64,000 nucleotides of DNA from Pseudomonas mendocina (GTDB lineage: Bacteria > Pseudomonadota > Gammaproteobacteria > Pseudomonadales > Pseudomonadaceae). The position numbers and the translations under genes are program-made. The notes beneath the pieces were generated by a model. It saw only the letters and a list, made by a program, of their open reading frames with translations, was not told the origin of the DNA and made no database searches. Location: the NCBI RefSeq assembly GCF_003008615.1, contig NZ_CP027657.1, positions 5,456,001 through 5,520,000 on the forward strand, written 5' to 3'. Of this stretch, positions 18,942 through 27,012 are shown piece by piece (position 1 is the stretch's first letter; each line of letters opens with the position of its first letter).

Positions 18942-20020
18942 GCCACGGCCGCCTGTTTCTGCCGCTCAGCCACCTTGGCGCGGGTCAGCGGCAGCAGTTC
19001 GCGGCCGTATTCGATGGCATCCTCTACCGGATCGAAGCCACGAATCAGGAAGGTGGTGATGCCCAGGTCGTAGTAATCGAGGAAGGCGTCGGCCACCTGC
19101 TCCGGCGTGCCGACCAGCGCCGTGGAGTTGTGCGCGCCACCGACCACCTTGGCGATGCCGGTCCACAGGCGCTTGTCCACACGGTCGCCCTTGGCCACGG
19201 TTTCACGCAGGCGCTGGGCACCAACGCTCTCGGGCTTGTTCGGCAGCACCGCGCCGGAACGCTCCAGACGCTCGCGGGCGCGTTGCAGGATGTCGTCGGC
19301 CTTGGCCCAGGCGGCCTCTTCGGTCGCCGCGACGATGGGCCGGAACGACACGCTGAACTTCACCTCGCGGCCATGACGAGCAGCCTCGGCGCGCACCTTC
19401 TCGATGGTCTCGCGGGTCTGCTCCAGCGACTCACCCCACAGTGCATAGACATCGGCATGCTCGCCGGCAACCTTCACCGCAGCTGGCGACGATCCACCGA
19501 AATAGATCGGCAGCTTCGACTGCTGCGGCTTGATCGCGGAGAAGGCCTTTTCCGCACGGTAGTGCTCGCCCTCGTGGTCGAACGGCTCGGCGCTGTTCCA
19601 CACCTGCTTGATCACTCGCAAGAATTCATCGGTGCGCGAATAGCGCTGGTCATGGTCGAGCCAGTCACCGTCCTTGCGCTGCTCGGTGTCACTGCCGCCA
19701 CTGATCACGTGCAGAGCCAGGCGGCCGTCGAGCAGGTGGTCGAGGCTGGCCAGCTTGCGCGCGGCCAGAGTCGGCGCAACGAAGCCGGGACGATGCGCCA
19801 GCAGGAAATTGATGCGCGAGGTGGACAGCCCGGCCAACGCGGTGACCAGGAAGCCATCCGGCTGATCCGACCAGTGCCCGACCAGAAGACGGTCGAAGCC
19901 GGCTTCCTCGTGGGCCTGGGCGCTGCGCACGATGAAGTTCTTGTCGAATACCGGGCCTTGCGGAGCGATGACTTCCGAAGACAGCCGATGGCCGATCATG
20001 CCGATGAATTGAATGCTCAT
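18938..20020 (-). CDS. SsuD-like LLM flavin-dependent alkanesulfonate-type monooxygenase
   Basis: 360 residues from ATG 20020. The luciferase-like barrel of the SsuD branch is seen in [59 protein letters not shown] and the C-terminal TALVGTPEQVADAFLDYYDLG. SsuD-type enzymes use FMNH2 and oxygen to split sulfonates into aldehyde and sulfite. The gene is 16 bp downstream of the SsuA-like gene and has a paralogue at 20999, on the other side of it. An in-frame extension upstream would run into the SsuA-like gene and is rejected. Confidence 0.87.
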   Translation of the reverse strand: MSIQFIGMIGHRLSSEVIAPQGPVFDKNFIVRSAQAHEEAGFDRLLVGHWSDQPDGFLVTALAGLSTSRINFLLAHRPGFVAPTLAARKLASLDHLLDGRLALHVISGGSDTEQRKDGDWLDHDQRYSRTDEFLRVIKQVWNSAEPFDHEGEHYRAEKAFSAIKPQQSKLPIYFGGSSPAAVKVAGEHADVYALWGESLEQTRETIEKVRAEAARHGREVKFSVSFRPIVAATEEAAWAKADDILQRARERLERSGAVLPNKPESVGAQRLRETVAKGDRVDKRLWTGIAKVVGGAHNSTALVGTPEQVADAFLDYYDLGITTFLIRGFDPVEDAIEYGRELLPLTRAKVAERQKQAAVA

Positions 20021-20036
20021 TTGAGGCTCCCTGCCC

Positions 20037-20981
20037 TTACTCGAAGGACTTGCTGAACGAGGTGTCGACGATGCTGCTGGTGTCGAGCTTCTTGGCCAGC
20101 GCGCCGGTTTCCACGAGGAAGTCGGCAGTTTCCTGATAGTCGCGGGCAGCGCCCTCATCCACCGGGCCGACGGTCATGTTGGCGTGGCCGATCCAGTTGC
20201 GTGATACGGACTGGTCGAGGTTGGCCTTCTTCGCCCACAGGTCGGCATAGGTTTCCTTGTTCGCTTCGACCCAGGCGCGGGCTTTCTGCAAGCGACCGAG
20301 GAAGTCGGCGATGGCGGCGCGCTTGGGCTCGATGGAGTCGGCATTGGCAGCAATGCTCGACAGGCCGGGCATCAGGTCGCGGGCGGTGAGCAGCGGCTTG
20401 GCGCCGGAGAACAGGGTCTGCTGGGAGATATAGGGTTCCCACACCGGGAAGGCGTCGATGCTGCCACGCGGGAAAGCGGCGGCGGCGTCGATAGGCATCA
20501 GTTTGACGAACTCGACGTAATCATGCGGCAGGCCGGCCTTTTCCAGCGCACGCAGGGTCAGTTGCTGGCTCCAGGCGCCGGGCCAGTAGGCGACCTTCTT
20601 GCCCTTGAGGTCTGCGATGGACTTGGCGGTGGAGTCCTTGGGCACCAGCAGCGCGATGGTGTCCGGGTTCTGCCGCGACACGCCGATCAGCTTGACCGGC
20701 GCGCCCTTGGCGGCGAGGAAGATGAAGCCCGAGTCGCCGAGAAAGCCCAGGTCGACCGCACCGGCCTCCAGCGCTTCGGCCACCGGCGCAGCCGACTGGA
20801 AGTGCTTCCAGTCAACGGTGTACGGCGCACCTTCGAGTACGCCGGAGGCCTCCACCGAAGCGCGCACGTTGTAGTAGTTCTGATCACCGATGCGCAGCAC
20901 CGTCGGGTCGGCCGCATGGACCAGCGGTGCAGCGATGGCGAGGGCCGCGAGGCTACGGCGGAAAAGTCGAGTCAAGTTCAT
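20037..20981 (-). CDS. Aliphatic-sulfonate-type ABC substrate-binding protein (SsuA-like)
   Basis: 314 residues with a Sec signal peptide ending near PLVHAAD. Pattern RIGDQNYYNVRASVEASGVL, FHSAAPVAEALEAGAVDLGFLGD-like segment (here FQSAAPVAEALEAG) and KVAYWPGAWSQQLTLRALEK match SsuA proteins that bind linear sulfonates. The gene is flanked by two SsuD-like monooxygenase genes in one minus-strand operon, but no permease or ATPase gene is present, so it must dock with a transporter encoded elsewhere (for instance 36425/38351). Confidence 0.83.
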   Translation of the reverse strand: MNLTRLFRRSLAALAIAAPLVHAADPTVLRIGDQNYYNVRASVEASGVLEGAPYTVDWKHFQSAAPVAEALEAGAVDLGFLGDSGFIFLAAKGAPVKLIGVSRQNPDTIALLVPKDSTAKSIADLKGKKVAYWPGAWSQQLTLRALEKAGLPHDYVEFVKLMPIDAAAAFPRGSIDAFPVWEPYISQQTLFSGAKPLLTARDLMPGLSSIAANADSIEPKRAAIADFLGRLQKARAWVEANKETYADLWAKKANLDQSVSRNWIGHANMTVGPVDEGAARDYQETADFLVETGALAKKLDTSSIVDTSFSKSFE

Positions 20982-20998
20982 GAGGCAGTCTCCAAAAG

Positions 20999-22084
20999 TC
21001 AGCCGGCCCGGCGCTGTTGCAGGGTGGCGATTTGTTCACGGATTGCCGGGATCAAACCCCGGCCATAGCGTTCGGCGTCGTCCAGGGGGTCGAAGCCGCG
21101 AATCAGGAAGGTAGAGGCGCCGTGCTGCCAGTAGCGGCCGAGGGACTGCGCCACCTGCTCGGGCGTGCCGACCAGGGCAGTCGAGTTCCACTGCGCACCG
21201 GTCAGCCGGGCGACGCCCGTCCACAGGCGCTCGTCCAGCACTTCGCCGCGTTGAGCAGCGGCCAGCAGGCGTTGCGAACCGGCATTGCTCGGTGCGTGGT
21301 CATTGATCGGCAGGCCAAGGCGTGTGCGGTTGTCGCGGATGCGTTCGAGGATCTCCGCGGCGCGTTTCCAGGCTGCCTCCTCGGTGTCCGCCACGATCGG
21401 CCGGAACGACACCGATACCCGCGGGCTGCGGCCCTGCGCCTGGGCAGCGGCACGTACGCGCTGCACGTGCTCGGCGAAATCGGCGACCGGTTCGCCCCAC
21501 AGCATGTAAGTGTCGGCATGGCGTGCGGCAACCTCGATGGCCGCTGGCGAGGAGCCGCTGAAGTAGATCGGGATATGCGGCTTCTGCTGGGTGCGCACGT
21601 TCGGCAGCGCGCCCTTGAAGCGGTAGTAGGTACCTTCGTGATCGACCGGCGCATTGGCCGTCCAGATCGCCTTGAGGGCATTCAGGTACTCATCGGTGCG
21701 GGCGTAGCGCTGGTCGTGGTCGAGCCAGTCGCCATCGCGCTGCTGGTCGGCATCGCTGCCGCCACTGATGACGTTGAGCGCCAGGCGCCCATTGCTGAAC
21801 TGATCCAGTGTCGCCAACTGGCGAGCGGCCAGCGGCGGCGCGATCACGCCCGGACGGTAGGCCAGCAGAATGCCAAGGCGCTCGGTGGCGGCGGCGATGA
21901 ACGAGCTGACCACCGCACCTTCGGCACCATTGGAGAAATAGCCGACCAGTGCGCGGTCGAAACCGGCCTGCTCGTGAGCCTGGGCGAAGCGGCGCACGAA
22001 GTCCGCATCCACCGCCTCGCCCAACGGCTGATCCACCTCGGCACTGGGGGTGGCGGTGATCATGCCGATGATTTCCACGCTCAT
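20999..22084 (-). CDS. SsuD-like LLM flavin-dependent alkanesulfonate-type monooxygenase (second copy)
   Basis: 361 residues from ATG 22084, with AGGAG about 7 bases upstream. Its barrel motifs match the paralogue at 18938: GFDRALVGYFSNGAEGAV, LATLDQFSNGRLALNVISGG, YFSGSSPAAIEVAARHADTY and TALVGTPEQVAQSLGRYW. First gene of the operon, read from a promoter region holding two GCTTATAAGC palindromes. The two copies probably differ in substrate range. FMNH2 must come from a reductase coded elsewhere. Confidence 0.87.
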   Translation of the reverse strand: MSVEIIGMITATPSAEVDQPLGEAVDADFVRRFAQAHEQAGFDRALVGYFSNGAEGAVVSSFIAAATERLGILLAYRPGVIAPPLAARQLATLDQFSNGRLALNVISGGSDADQQRDGDWLDHDQRYARTDEYLNALKAIWTANAPVDHEGTYYRFKGALPNVRTQQKPHIPIYFSGSSPAAIEVAARHADTYMLWGEPVADFAEHVQRVRAAAQAQGRSPRVSVSFRPIVADTEEAAWKRAAEILERIRDNRTRLGLPINDHAPSNAGSQRLLAAAQRGEVLDERLWTGVARLTGAQWNSTALVGTPEQVAQSLGRYWQHGASTFLIRGFDPLDDAERYGRGLIPAIREQIATLQQRRAG

Positions 22085-22305
22085 GTCGCGCTCCTGTGTG
22101 GTTATGCCAATCGCCAGCACAAGAACGCTTTTTGCTTATAAGCAGACGTTATTGCCTAACGGATGCTTATAAGCTATCGACAAGTTTCGCAGGAGGGAAA
22201 TTCATTTTAGTCATAACGTAATATGCAAATTGCGCACTTAATGATTTTTCATTTTGCGCGTTACGCATATTGATCAAGCAGGTGTTGCGTAGGCCGCGTA
22301 CAGCC
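22085..22305 (-). promoter_or_regulatory. AT-rich promoter region of the ssuD-like operon
   Basis: The region upstream of 22084 is far richer in A+T than its surroundings (about 22105-22270). It holds two palindromes (see 22133-22174) and several TATAAT-like hexamers, and ends at a REP element. No gene is visible. Confidence 0.5.
22133..22174 (-). promoter_or_regulatory. Pair of GCTTATAAGC palindromes, probable LysR-type operator
   Basis: TGCTTATAAGCA at 22133-22144 is a perfect 12-bp palindrome, and GCTTATAAGC at 22165-22174 a perfect 10-bp one. Their centres are 31 bp apart, three helical turns, placing them on the same face. They sit 49 to 90 bp before the ssuD-like start. A GCTTAT half-site recurs at 23461-23466 before the neighbouring LysR gene, which suggests that regulator binds here. 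Confidence 0.5.
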
Positions 22306-22365
22306 GTAGCCCGGATGCAATCCGGGAGCCCCGTGGCGGCAATCCCCGGATTTCATCCGGGCTAC
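22306..22365. repeat. REP-like inverted repeat, GTAGCCCGGATG family
   Basis: GTAGCCCGGATGCAATCCGG on the left faces CCGGATTTCATCCGGGCTAC on the right. The same unit recurs at 17507 (half), 51738, 54686 and 56337. Confidence 0.7.
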
Positions 22366-22432
22366 GGCCTCCCGCTGGGGCATGCCGCAACACCGGGCCT
22401 GTACATAGGCGAAGAACGCCGGCGCACAGCCC

Positions 22433-22533
22433 GTAGGGTGCACCGTGCGCACCAAGGCATTCGCCCAGATAACTCACCCAAACCTGACAGCACTCTCTCC
22501 TGTCCAGGTGCCGGTGCGCGCGGCGCACCCTAC
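22433..22533. repeat. REP-like inverted repeat pair, GTGCGC family
   Basis: GTAGGGTGCACCGTGCGCACC at the left and GGTGCGCGCGGCGCACCCTAC at the right form a long-range inverted repeat across about 60 bp. It lies immediately after the LysR stop codon and may serve as a transcript end. Confidence 0.6.
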
Positions 22534-22537
22534 AAGA

Positions 22538-23443
22538 TCACGCTGCTCTGCCGCTTTCCCCCAGCCGCTCGGCGATCACTTCACCGAACAGGTCGACGGC
22601 GCCCTGCAGGTTGCCGACGAAGGCAGCACGCACCAGCCACAGGTCGATCACCGGTTTGAAGTCGCTGACGTTGAGCACTTCCAGGCGCTCGCGATGGCGA
22701 CTGCCCTCCAGCAGCGGCGCCGGTACCAGGCCTAGGCCCATGCCATTGGCCACCAGGCCCAGTTGCAGATCGGTGCCGAAGATTTCCAGGTTCACCGCCA
22801 AATTCAGCCCCTGCTCCGCCAGAGCCCGCTGCAGACCGGCACGGAAACCGCAACCATCCGGATTGAGCACCCAGCCCCGTGCCTGGCACTCGGCCAGGCG
22901 GCAACTGCGTTTGCTGGCAAAGCCCTTGGGCGCCACCACCACTAGGTTCATACGTGCCAGCGACTGCCCCACCAAACCTTCGGGGAATACCTTGCCCGCC
23001 GGGAACAATGCTGCCACCGCATCCAGCTCACCGTTCTCCAGGCGCTTGAGCAGCCCGCCGCCCCAGCCATTGGACACCTGCACCTGCAGATCCGGATAGG
23101 CGCCCTGCAGGCGCTGCAGCGCTTCCAGCAGCAGCGTATCGCCCACCGTCTGTGGCACACCGAGGCGCAACGAGCCCGATGGCATCGCATCGCTGGCCAC
23201 CAGATCGCGCAGGGCATCGATCTCGCGCTGCACCGAGCGGCACTGTTCGTACACCCGCAAACCGATGGGCGTCGGCTTGAGCGGCTTGGTATTGCGATCG
23301 AGCAATTCCACACCCAGCGCTTCCTCGAAATTCTGCAGGCGCCGGGTGATGGCCGACTGGGTGAGCTGCAGCGATTCGGCCGCCTGATTCAGCGACTGCA
23401 GGCGGATCACCGCGACGAAGGCGTCGATGTCATCTATCTTCAT
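22538..23443 (-). CDS. LysR-family transcriptional regulator
   Basis: 301 residues. N-terminal winged helix-turn-helix (MKIDDIDAFVAVIRLQSLNQ, AITRRLQNFEEALGVELLDR) followed by a periplasmic-binding-like effector domain (residues about 90-295). It lies between a sulfonate monooxygenase operon, transcribed in the same direction after it, and a divergent thiol dioxygenase/rhodanese operon. The likely targets are both flanking operons. A GCTTAT half-site in its own upstream region matches the palindromes before 22084. Effector unknown; a reduced sulfur metabolite is a fair guess. Confidence 0.85.
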   Translation of the reverse strand: MKIDDIDAFVAVIRLQSLNQAAESLQLTQSAITRRLQNFEEALGVELLDRNTKPLKPTPIGLRVYEQCRSVQREIDALRDLVASDAMPSGSLRLGVPQTVGDTLLLEALQRLQGAYPDLQVQVSNGWGGGLLKRLENGELDAVAALFPAGKVFPEGLVGQSLARMNLVVVAPKGFASKRSCRLAECQARGWVLNPDGCGFRAGLQRALAEQGLNLAVNLEIFGTDLQLGLVANGMGLGLVPAPLLEGSRHRERLEVLNVSDFKPVIDLWLVRAAFVGNLQGAVDLFGEVIAERLGESGRAA

Positions 23444-23534
23444 TCTTAATTCGCATATTAGCTTATGAATAAATTGAATTTTTATGATTATAGCGAGCTT
23501 GTTACCTTAGCGCCGTCGCTACCGGGATACCACC
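23444..23534. promoter_or_regulatory. Divergent AT-rich promoter between lysR and thiol dioxygenase genes
   Basis: A 91-bp gap, strongly AT-rich from 23447 to 23500. It includes GCTTATGAATAA at 23461-23472, a T/A-N11-type LysR-like site. Both operons must start inside it, typical of LysR-controlled divergent pairs. Confidence 0.45.
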
Positions 23535-24137
23535 ATGAGTAACCAAACCAACCTGCATCGCCTGCGCACCTTCATCGATGAGCTGGCCACGTTGCTTGAC
23601 GAGACCGCCAACGAAGCCATCATCCTCGAACGCGGCGCTGACCTGCTCCGCCAACTGGTCAGCCACGACGACTGGCTGCCCGCAGCATTCGCCCAGCCAG
23701 ACCCGCAACGCTACCAGCAGTACCTGCTGCACGCCGATTCGCGCCAGCGCTTTTCCATCGTCAGCTTCGTCTGGGGGCCAGGCCAACAAACGCCGGTACA
23801 CGACCACCGGGTCTGGGGCCTGATCGGCATGTTGCGCGGTGCCGAGCTGTCGCAAGGCTTTGCCATCGATGCCAGCGGCCTGCGCGCCGAGGGTGAAACG
23901 GTGCGCCTGGAGCCAGGGCAGGTCGAGGCGGTATCACCGCGTATCGGCGACATCCACCAGGTCAGCAACGCCTTCAGCGACCGCACCTCGATCAGCATCC
24001 ACGTCTACGGCGCCAACATCGGCGCCGTGAAGCGTGCCGTCTACCTACAGGACGGCAGCGAGAAAACCTTCATTTCCGGCTATTCCAACAGCCTTCTTCC
24101 CAACCTCTGGGATCTGTCCAAAGAGAACCCCGCATGA
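23535..24137 (+). CDS. Cysteine dioxygenase-family thiol dioxygenase (cupin)
   Basis: 200 residues, a small cupin. The iron-binding three-histidine set is visible as H89 and H91 in TPVHDHRVWG and H141 in GDIHQVSNAF. This family oxidises a free thiol (cysteine or 3-mercaptopropionate) with O2 to the sulfinate. The segment YQQYLLHAD carries glutamine where eukaryotic cysteine dioxygenases have the substrate-binding arginine, which fits the bacterial Gln-type 3-mercaptopropionate dioxygenase group. It overlaps the rhodanese gene by four bases, and this gene pair is a familiar association in bacteria. Confidence 0.85.
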   Translation: MSNQTNLHRLRTFIDELATLLDETANEAIILERGADLLRQLVSHDDWLPAAFAQPDPQRYQQYLLHADSRQRFSIVSFVWGPGQQTPVHDHRVWGLIGMLRGAELSQGFAIDASGLRAEGETVRLEPGQVEAVSPRIGDIHQVSNAFSDRTSISIHVYGANIGAVKRAVYLQDGSEKTFISGYSNSLLPNLWDLSKENPA

Positions 24138-25717
24138 GCCAGATTGCTACCCGCTCCTTCCATACCATCCGCCAGGCCCTGCTCGACAAGCAGGAAGTGG
24201 CCCTGATCGATGTGCGTGAAGAAGCGCCTTTCGCCGAAGAGCACCCGCTGTTCGCCGCCAACATTCCGCTGTCCAAACTGGAGCTGGAGGTCTACGCCCG
24301 CATCCCGCGTCGCGACACCGCCGTGACCGTTTATGACGATGGCGAAGGTCTGGCGCAGGAAGCCGGCAAGCGCCTGCTCGCCCTCGGCTACAGCGACGTG
24401 GCGCTGCTCGAAGGCGGCCTGGCCGGCTGGCGCGCGGCGGGTGGCGAACTGTTCCGCGACGTCAACGTGCCGAGCAAGGCCTTCGGTGAACTGGTGGAGA
24501 GCGTGCGTCATACGCCATCGCTGGCCGCCGAGGAAGTGAAAGCCCTGCTCGACGCCAAGGCCGACGTGGTGGTGCTCGACGCGCGCCGCTTCGACGAATA
24601 CCAGACCATGAGTATTCCTACCGGCATCAGCGTGCCGGGCGCCGAACTGGTGCTGCGCGCCCGCGAACTGGCGCCGAACCCGGCCACCCGCATCGTGGTC
24701 AACTGCGCCGGGCGTACCCGCAGCATCATCGGCACCCAATCGCTGGTGAATGCCGGCATTCCCAACCCGGTGTCGGCGCTACGCAACGGCACCATCGGCT
24801 GGACACTGGCCGGCCAACAACTGGAACACGGCCAGGCCCGCCGCTTTGGCGAGGTCAGCGCGACCAATCACGAGCAGGCCGCACAGGCTGCACGTGCCGT
24901 GGCCGACAAGGCTGGCGTAGGTCGCGCCAACCTGGAGGATCTGGCGCGCTGGCAAGACGAAGCCGGCCGCACCACCTACCTGTTCGACGTGCGTACCCCG
25001 GAAGAATACGAAGCAGGCCATCTGCCGGGCGCCCGCTCCACGCCGGGCGGGCAACTGGTGCAGGAGACCGACCACTTCGCCAGCGTACGCGGTGCCCGCG
25101 TGGTACTGGCCGATAGCGACGGTGTGCGCGCCAACATGAGCGCCTCCTGGCTGGCGCAGATGGGCTGGGACGTGCACGTGCTCGATGGTCTGCAGGACAG
25201 CGACTTCACTGCGCGCGGTGCCTGGCAGCCACCGCTGCCGGCCCTGCCCCAACCCGCCGCCATCGATGCACCGACGCTGGCCGCCTGGCAGGCCGAAGGC
25301 AATACCCTGGTGCTCGATTTCACCGCCAGCGCCAACCATGTCGCGCGGCATATCCCCGGCGCCTGGTGGGCACTGCGCTCGCAACTGCCGCAAGCTCTGG
25401 AGAAACTGCCGCTGGCCGAACGCTACGTGCTGACCTGCGGCAGCAGCCTGCTGGCGCGTTTCGTGGTCAGCGAGCTGGAAGAGCTGACCGGCAAACCGGT
25501 GACGTTGCTTGAAGGCGGCACCGCCGCCTGGGTCGCTGCCGGCCTGCCGGTGGAAGCCGGTGATCAGCACCTGGCCGTACCACGCAGCGACCGCTACCGC
25601 CGCCCCTACGAGGGCACCGACAACCCGCGCGAAGCCATGCAGGGTTATCTGGACTGGGAGTTCGGCCTGGTCGAACAGCTTGGTCGCGACGGTACCCATC
25701 ATTTCCGTGTGATCTGA
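24134..25717 (+). CDS. Multidomain rhodanese-like sulfurtransferase (four rhodanese domains)
   Basis: 527 residues with four rhodanese-like units at roughly 10-110, 125-240, 265-365 and 375-490. Only the second (C191, VNCAGRTRS) and fourth (C435, LTCGSSLLAR) keep the persulfide-carrying cysteine. The first and third have aspartate-containing loops (YDDGEG, ADSDGV) and look inactive. It is coupled to the thiol dioxygenase gene by an ATGA overlap. The enzyme probably carries sulfane sulfur between persulfide donors and acceptors. An alternation of inactive and active units suggests two thiosulfate-sulfurtransferase-like halves in tandem. Confidence 0.88.
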   Translation: MSQIATRSFHTIRQALLDKQEVALIDVREEAPFAEEHPLFAANIPLSKLELEVYARIPRRDTAVTVYDDGEGLAQEAGKRLLALGYSDVALLEGGLAGWRAAGGELFRDVNVPSKAFGELVESVRHTPSLAAEEVKALLDAKADVVVLDARRFDEYQTMSIPTGISVPGAELVLRARELAPNPATRIVVNCAGRTRSIIGTQSLVNAGIPNPVSALRNGTIGWTLAGQQLEHGQARRFGEVSATNHEQAAQAARAVADKAGVGRANLEDLARWQDEAGRTTYLFDVRTPEEYEAGHLPGARSTPGGQLVQETDHFASVRGARVVLADSDGVRANMSASWLAQMGWDVHVLDGLQDSDFTARGAWQPPLPALPQPAAIDAPTLAAWQAEGNTLVLDFTASANHVARHIPGAWWALRSQLPQALEKLPLAERYVLTCGSSLLARFVVSELEELTGKPVTLLEGGTAAWVAAGLPVEAGDQHLAVPRSDRYRRPYEGTDNPREAMQGYLDWEFGLVEQLGRDGTHHFRVI

Positions 25718-25724
25718 GAAAGGG

Positions 25725-25744
25725 GCGCGGCGGTTCGGCCGCGC
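25725..25744 (+). terminator. GC-rich hairpin after the rhodanese gene
   Basis: GCGCGGC and GCCGCGC pair over 7 bp with a 6-base loop, 8 bases after the stop. There is no clear U-tract, so termination efficiency is doubtful. Confidence 0.4.
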
Positions 25745-25769
25745 ATTCCTGCACACCCTGGTGCTCTAT

Positions 25770-26153
25770 GTAGGAGCGGCTTCAGCCGCGAGTCTTTTCG
25801 TGGCTGAAGCCACTCCTACAACCTCCACCACAATCGGCGATCCACGCGGTGCGCACGGCGCACCCTACCCGTCACCGTAGGAGCGGCTTCAGCCGCGAGC
25901 TTTTTCGTGGCTGAAGCCACTCCTACAACCTCCACCACAATCGGCGATCCATGCGGTGCGCACAGCGCACCCTACCCATCTCCGTGGGAGCGGCTTCAGC
26001 CGCGAGCCTTTTCGTGGCTGAAACCACTCCTACAACCTCCACCACAATCGGCGATCCATGCGGTGCGCACAGCGCACCCTACCCATCTCCGTGGGAGCGG
26101 CTTCAGCCGCGAGCTTTTTCGTGGCTGAAGCCACTCCTACAACCTCCACCACA
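25770..26153. repeat. Tandem array of a 107-bp composite REP unit, 3.6 copies
   Basis: Copies start at 25770, 25877, 25984 and 26091, exactly 107 bp apart, the last one being cut after about 63 bp. Each full unit holds a hairpin (GTAGGAGCGGCTTCAGCCGC facing GGCTGAAGCCACTCCTAC), a linker ACAACCTCCACCACAATCGG, and a GGTGCGCAC-GCGCACCCTAC palindrome. Copies differ at only a few bases, so the amplification is recent. Open frames crossing the array are repeats of each other and not genes. Confidence 0.92.
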
Positions 26154-26302
26154 GCAAGCTGCTGTTTGTCGGGCCATGGCCGCACAACGATAAATTCGTC
26201 CCATTATTGGCGCTCGCCTTCTTCGCCAGGGTTCTGCCGGCTGATCGGCTGCGCTAGCGTCGGAGGCTTCACTCACGCCGCAATCGCGCACAAGGAGGTT
26301 CC

Positions 26303-26725
26303 ATGTCGATCAAGACGCTTTACGCTCTGCCGATACTCGCCAGCCTGATGCTGGCCGGTTGTGTCGGCAGTCCCATGGAGCGGGCCATTCCCAATATCCC
26401 CGGGCTGATGGCGAAGAACTCCTGGCCCGGCAAGCCTGCCTCCGAGGCCATCGCCCAGTATGGTGAACCACACGTGATCAAGGATCTCGGCGACGGTCGC
26501 CAGCAGTATCTATGGTTCGACAATTGGAATCGCAGCTGGGAAGAGCTTTCGTCCAGTTACATCGCGCCAGGGCCGGGCGGCTGGTACCGCTACAACGAAT
26601 ATTCAACGCGCACGCGTCATTACAGTTGCTCGGTGATGATGGACATCGATCAGAACAAGATCGTCCAGCGCTTCGACTACCACGACAATATCCGCGGTGC
26701 CTGTAGCAATTACTTCAGTCTGTGA
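26303..26725 (+). CDS. Small outer-membrane-type lipoprotein of unknown function
   Basis: 140 residues. The N-terminal signal MSIKTLYALPILASLMLAGC ends in a good lipobox (LAGC, cysteine 20), so it should be lipidated. AGGAGGTT lies just before the start. The mature part contains a GEPHVIKDLGDGRQQYLWFD stretch resembling SmpA/OmlA-like or other small envelope lipoproteins in which a glycine-proline turn precedes a strand, and two later cysteines. No function can be assigned. It stands alone after the 107-bp array. Confidence 0.75.
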   Translation: MSIKTLYALPILASLMLAGCVGSPMERAIPNIPGLMAKNSWPGKPASEAIAQYGEPHVIKDLGDGRQQYLWFDNWNRSWEELSSSYIAPGPGGWYRYNEYSTRTRHYSCSVMMDIDQNKIVQRFDYHDNIRGACSNYFSL

Positions 26726-26771
26726 GCCATGGGCACGGTGAATTGCCCGGCAGCGCCCAGATCCAGGCGCG

Positions 26772-26811
26772 CAAAAAAAGAACGCCGAGTCGGCTAAGCC
26801 GGCTCGGCGTA
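26772..26811 (-). terminator. Rho-independent terminator, minus strand
   Basis: ACGCCGAG (26782-26789) pairs with CTCGGCGT (26803-26810), extended inside by CGGCT/AGCCG. On the minus strand the stem is followed by CTTTTTTTG (complement of 26772-26780), a proper U-tract. It lies about 200 bp beyond the metQ-like gene at 27013. On the plus strand the tail is poor. Confidence 0.75.
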
Positions 26812-26960
26812 AACGCAAACCCGTTGGTACAGGTTTACTACCGTGATCTACGGTGGGCAGCTGCGACACAGAAAGAGCTACCGAATGGTCAATACCGATC
26901 AGCCACTCTGTAGGGGGTTGCAGGATCACCTGCCGGGCGCACCTGTGACGGTGGCCTCTC

Positions 26961-26981
26961 GGTGCGCACGGCGCACCCTAC
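26961..26981. repeat. Half REP, GTGCGC family
   Basis: GGTGCGCACGGCGCACCCTA occurs once here, between the terminator and the end of the metQ-like gene. The rest of 26812-27012 holds nothing recognisable. Confidence 0.6.
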
Positions 26982-27012
26982 GTAGTGATTGGCATCAGCC
27001 GGATGTATCGGG

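Noticed and set aside
25770..26153. CRISPR-like look of regularly spaced repeats
   Set aside because: The repeats are contiguous 107-bp units with near-identical sequence throughout; there are no unique spacers and no cas genes.
26782..26810. Terminator for the plus-strand lipoprotein gene
   Set aside because: The T-run lies on the minus-strand side only, so the hairpin mainly terminates the metQ-like transcript from the right.
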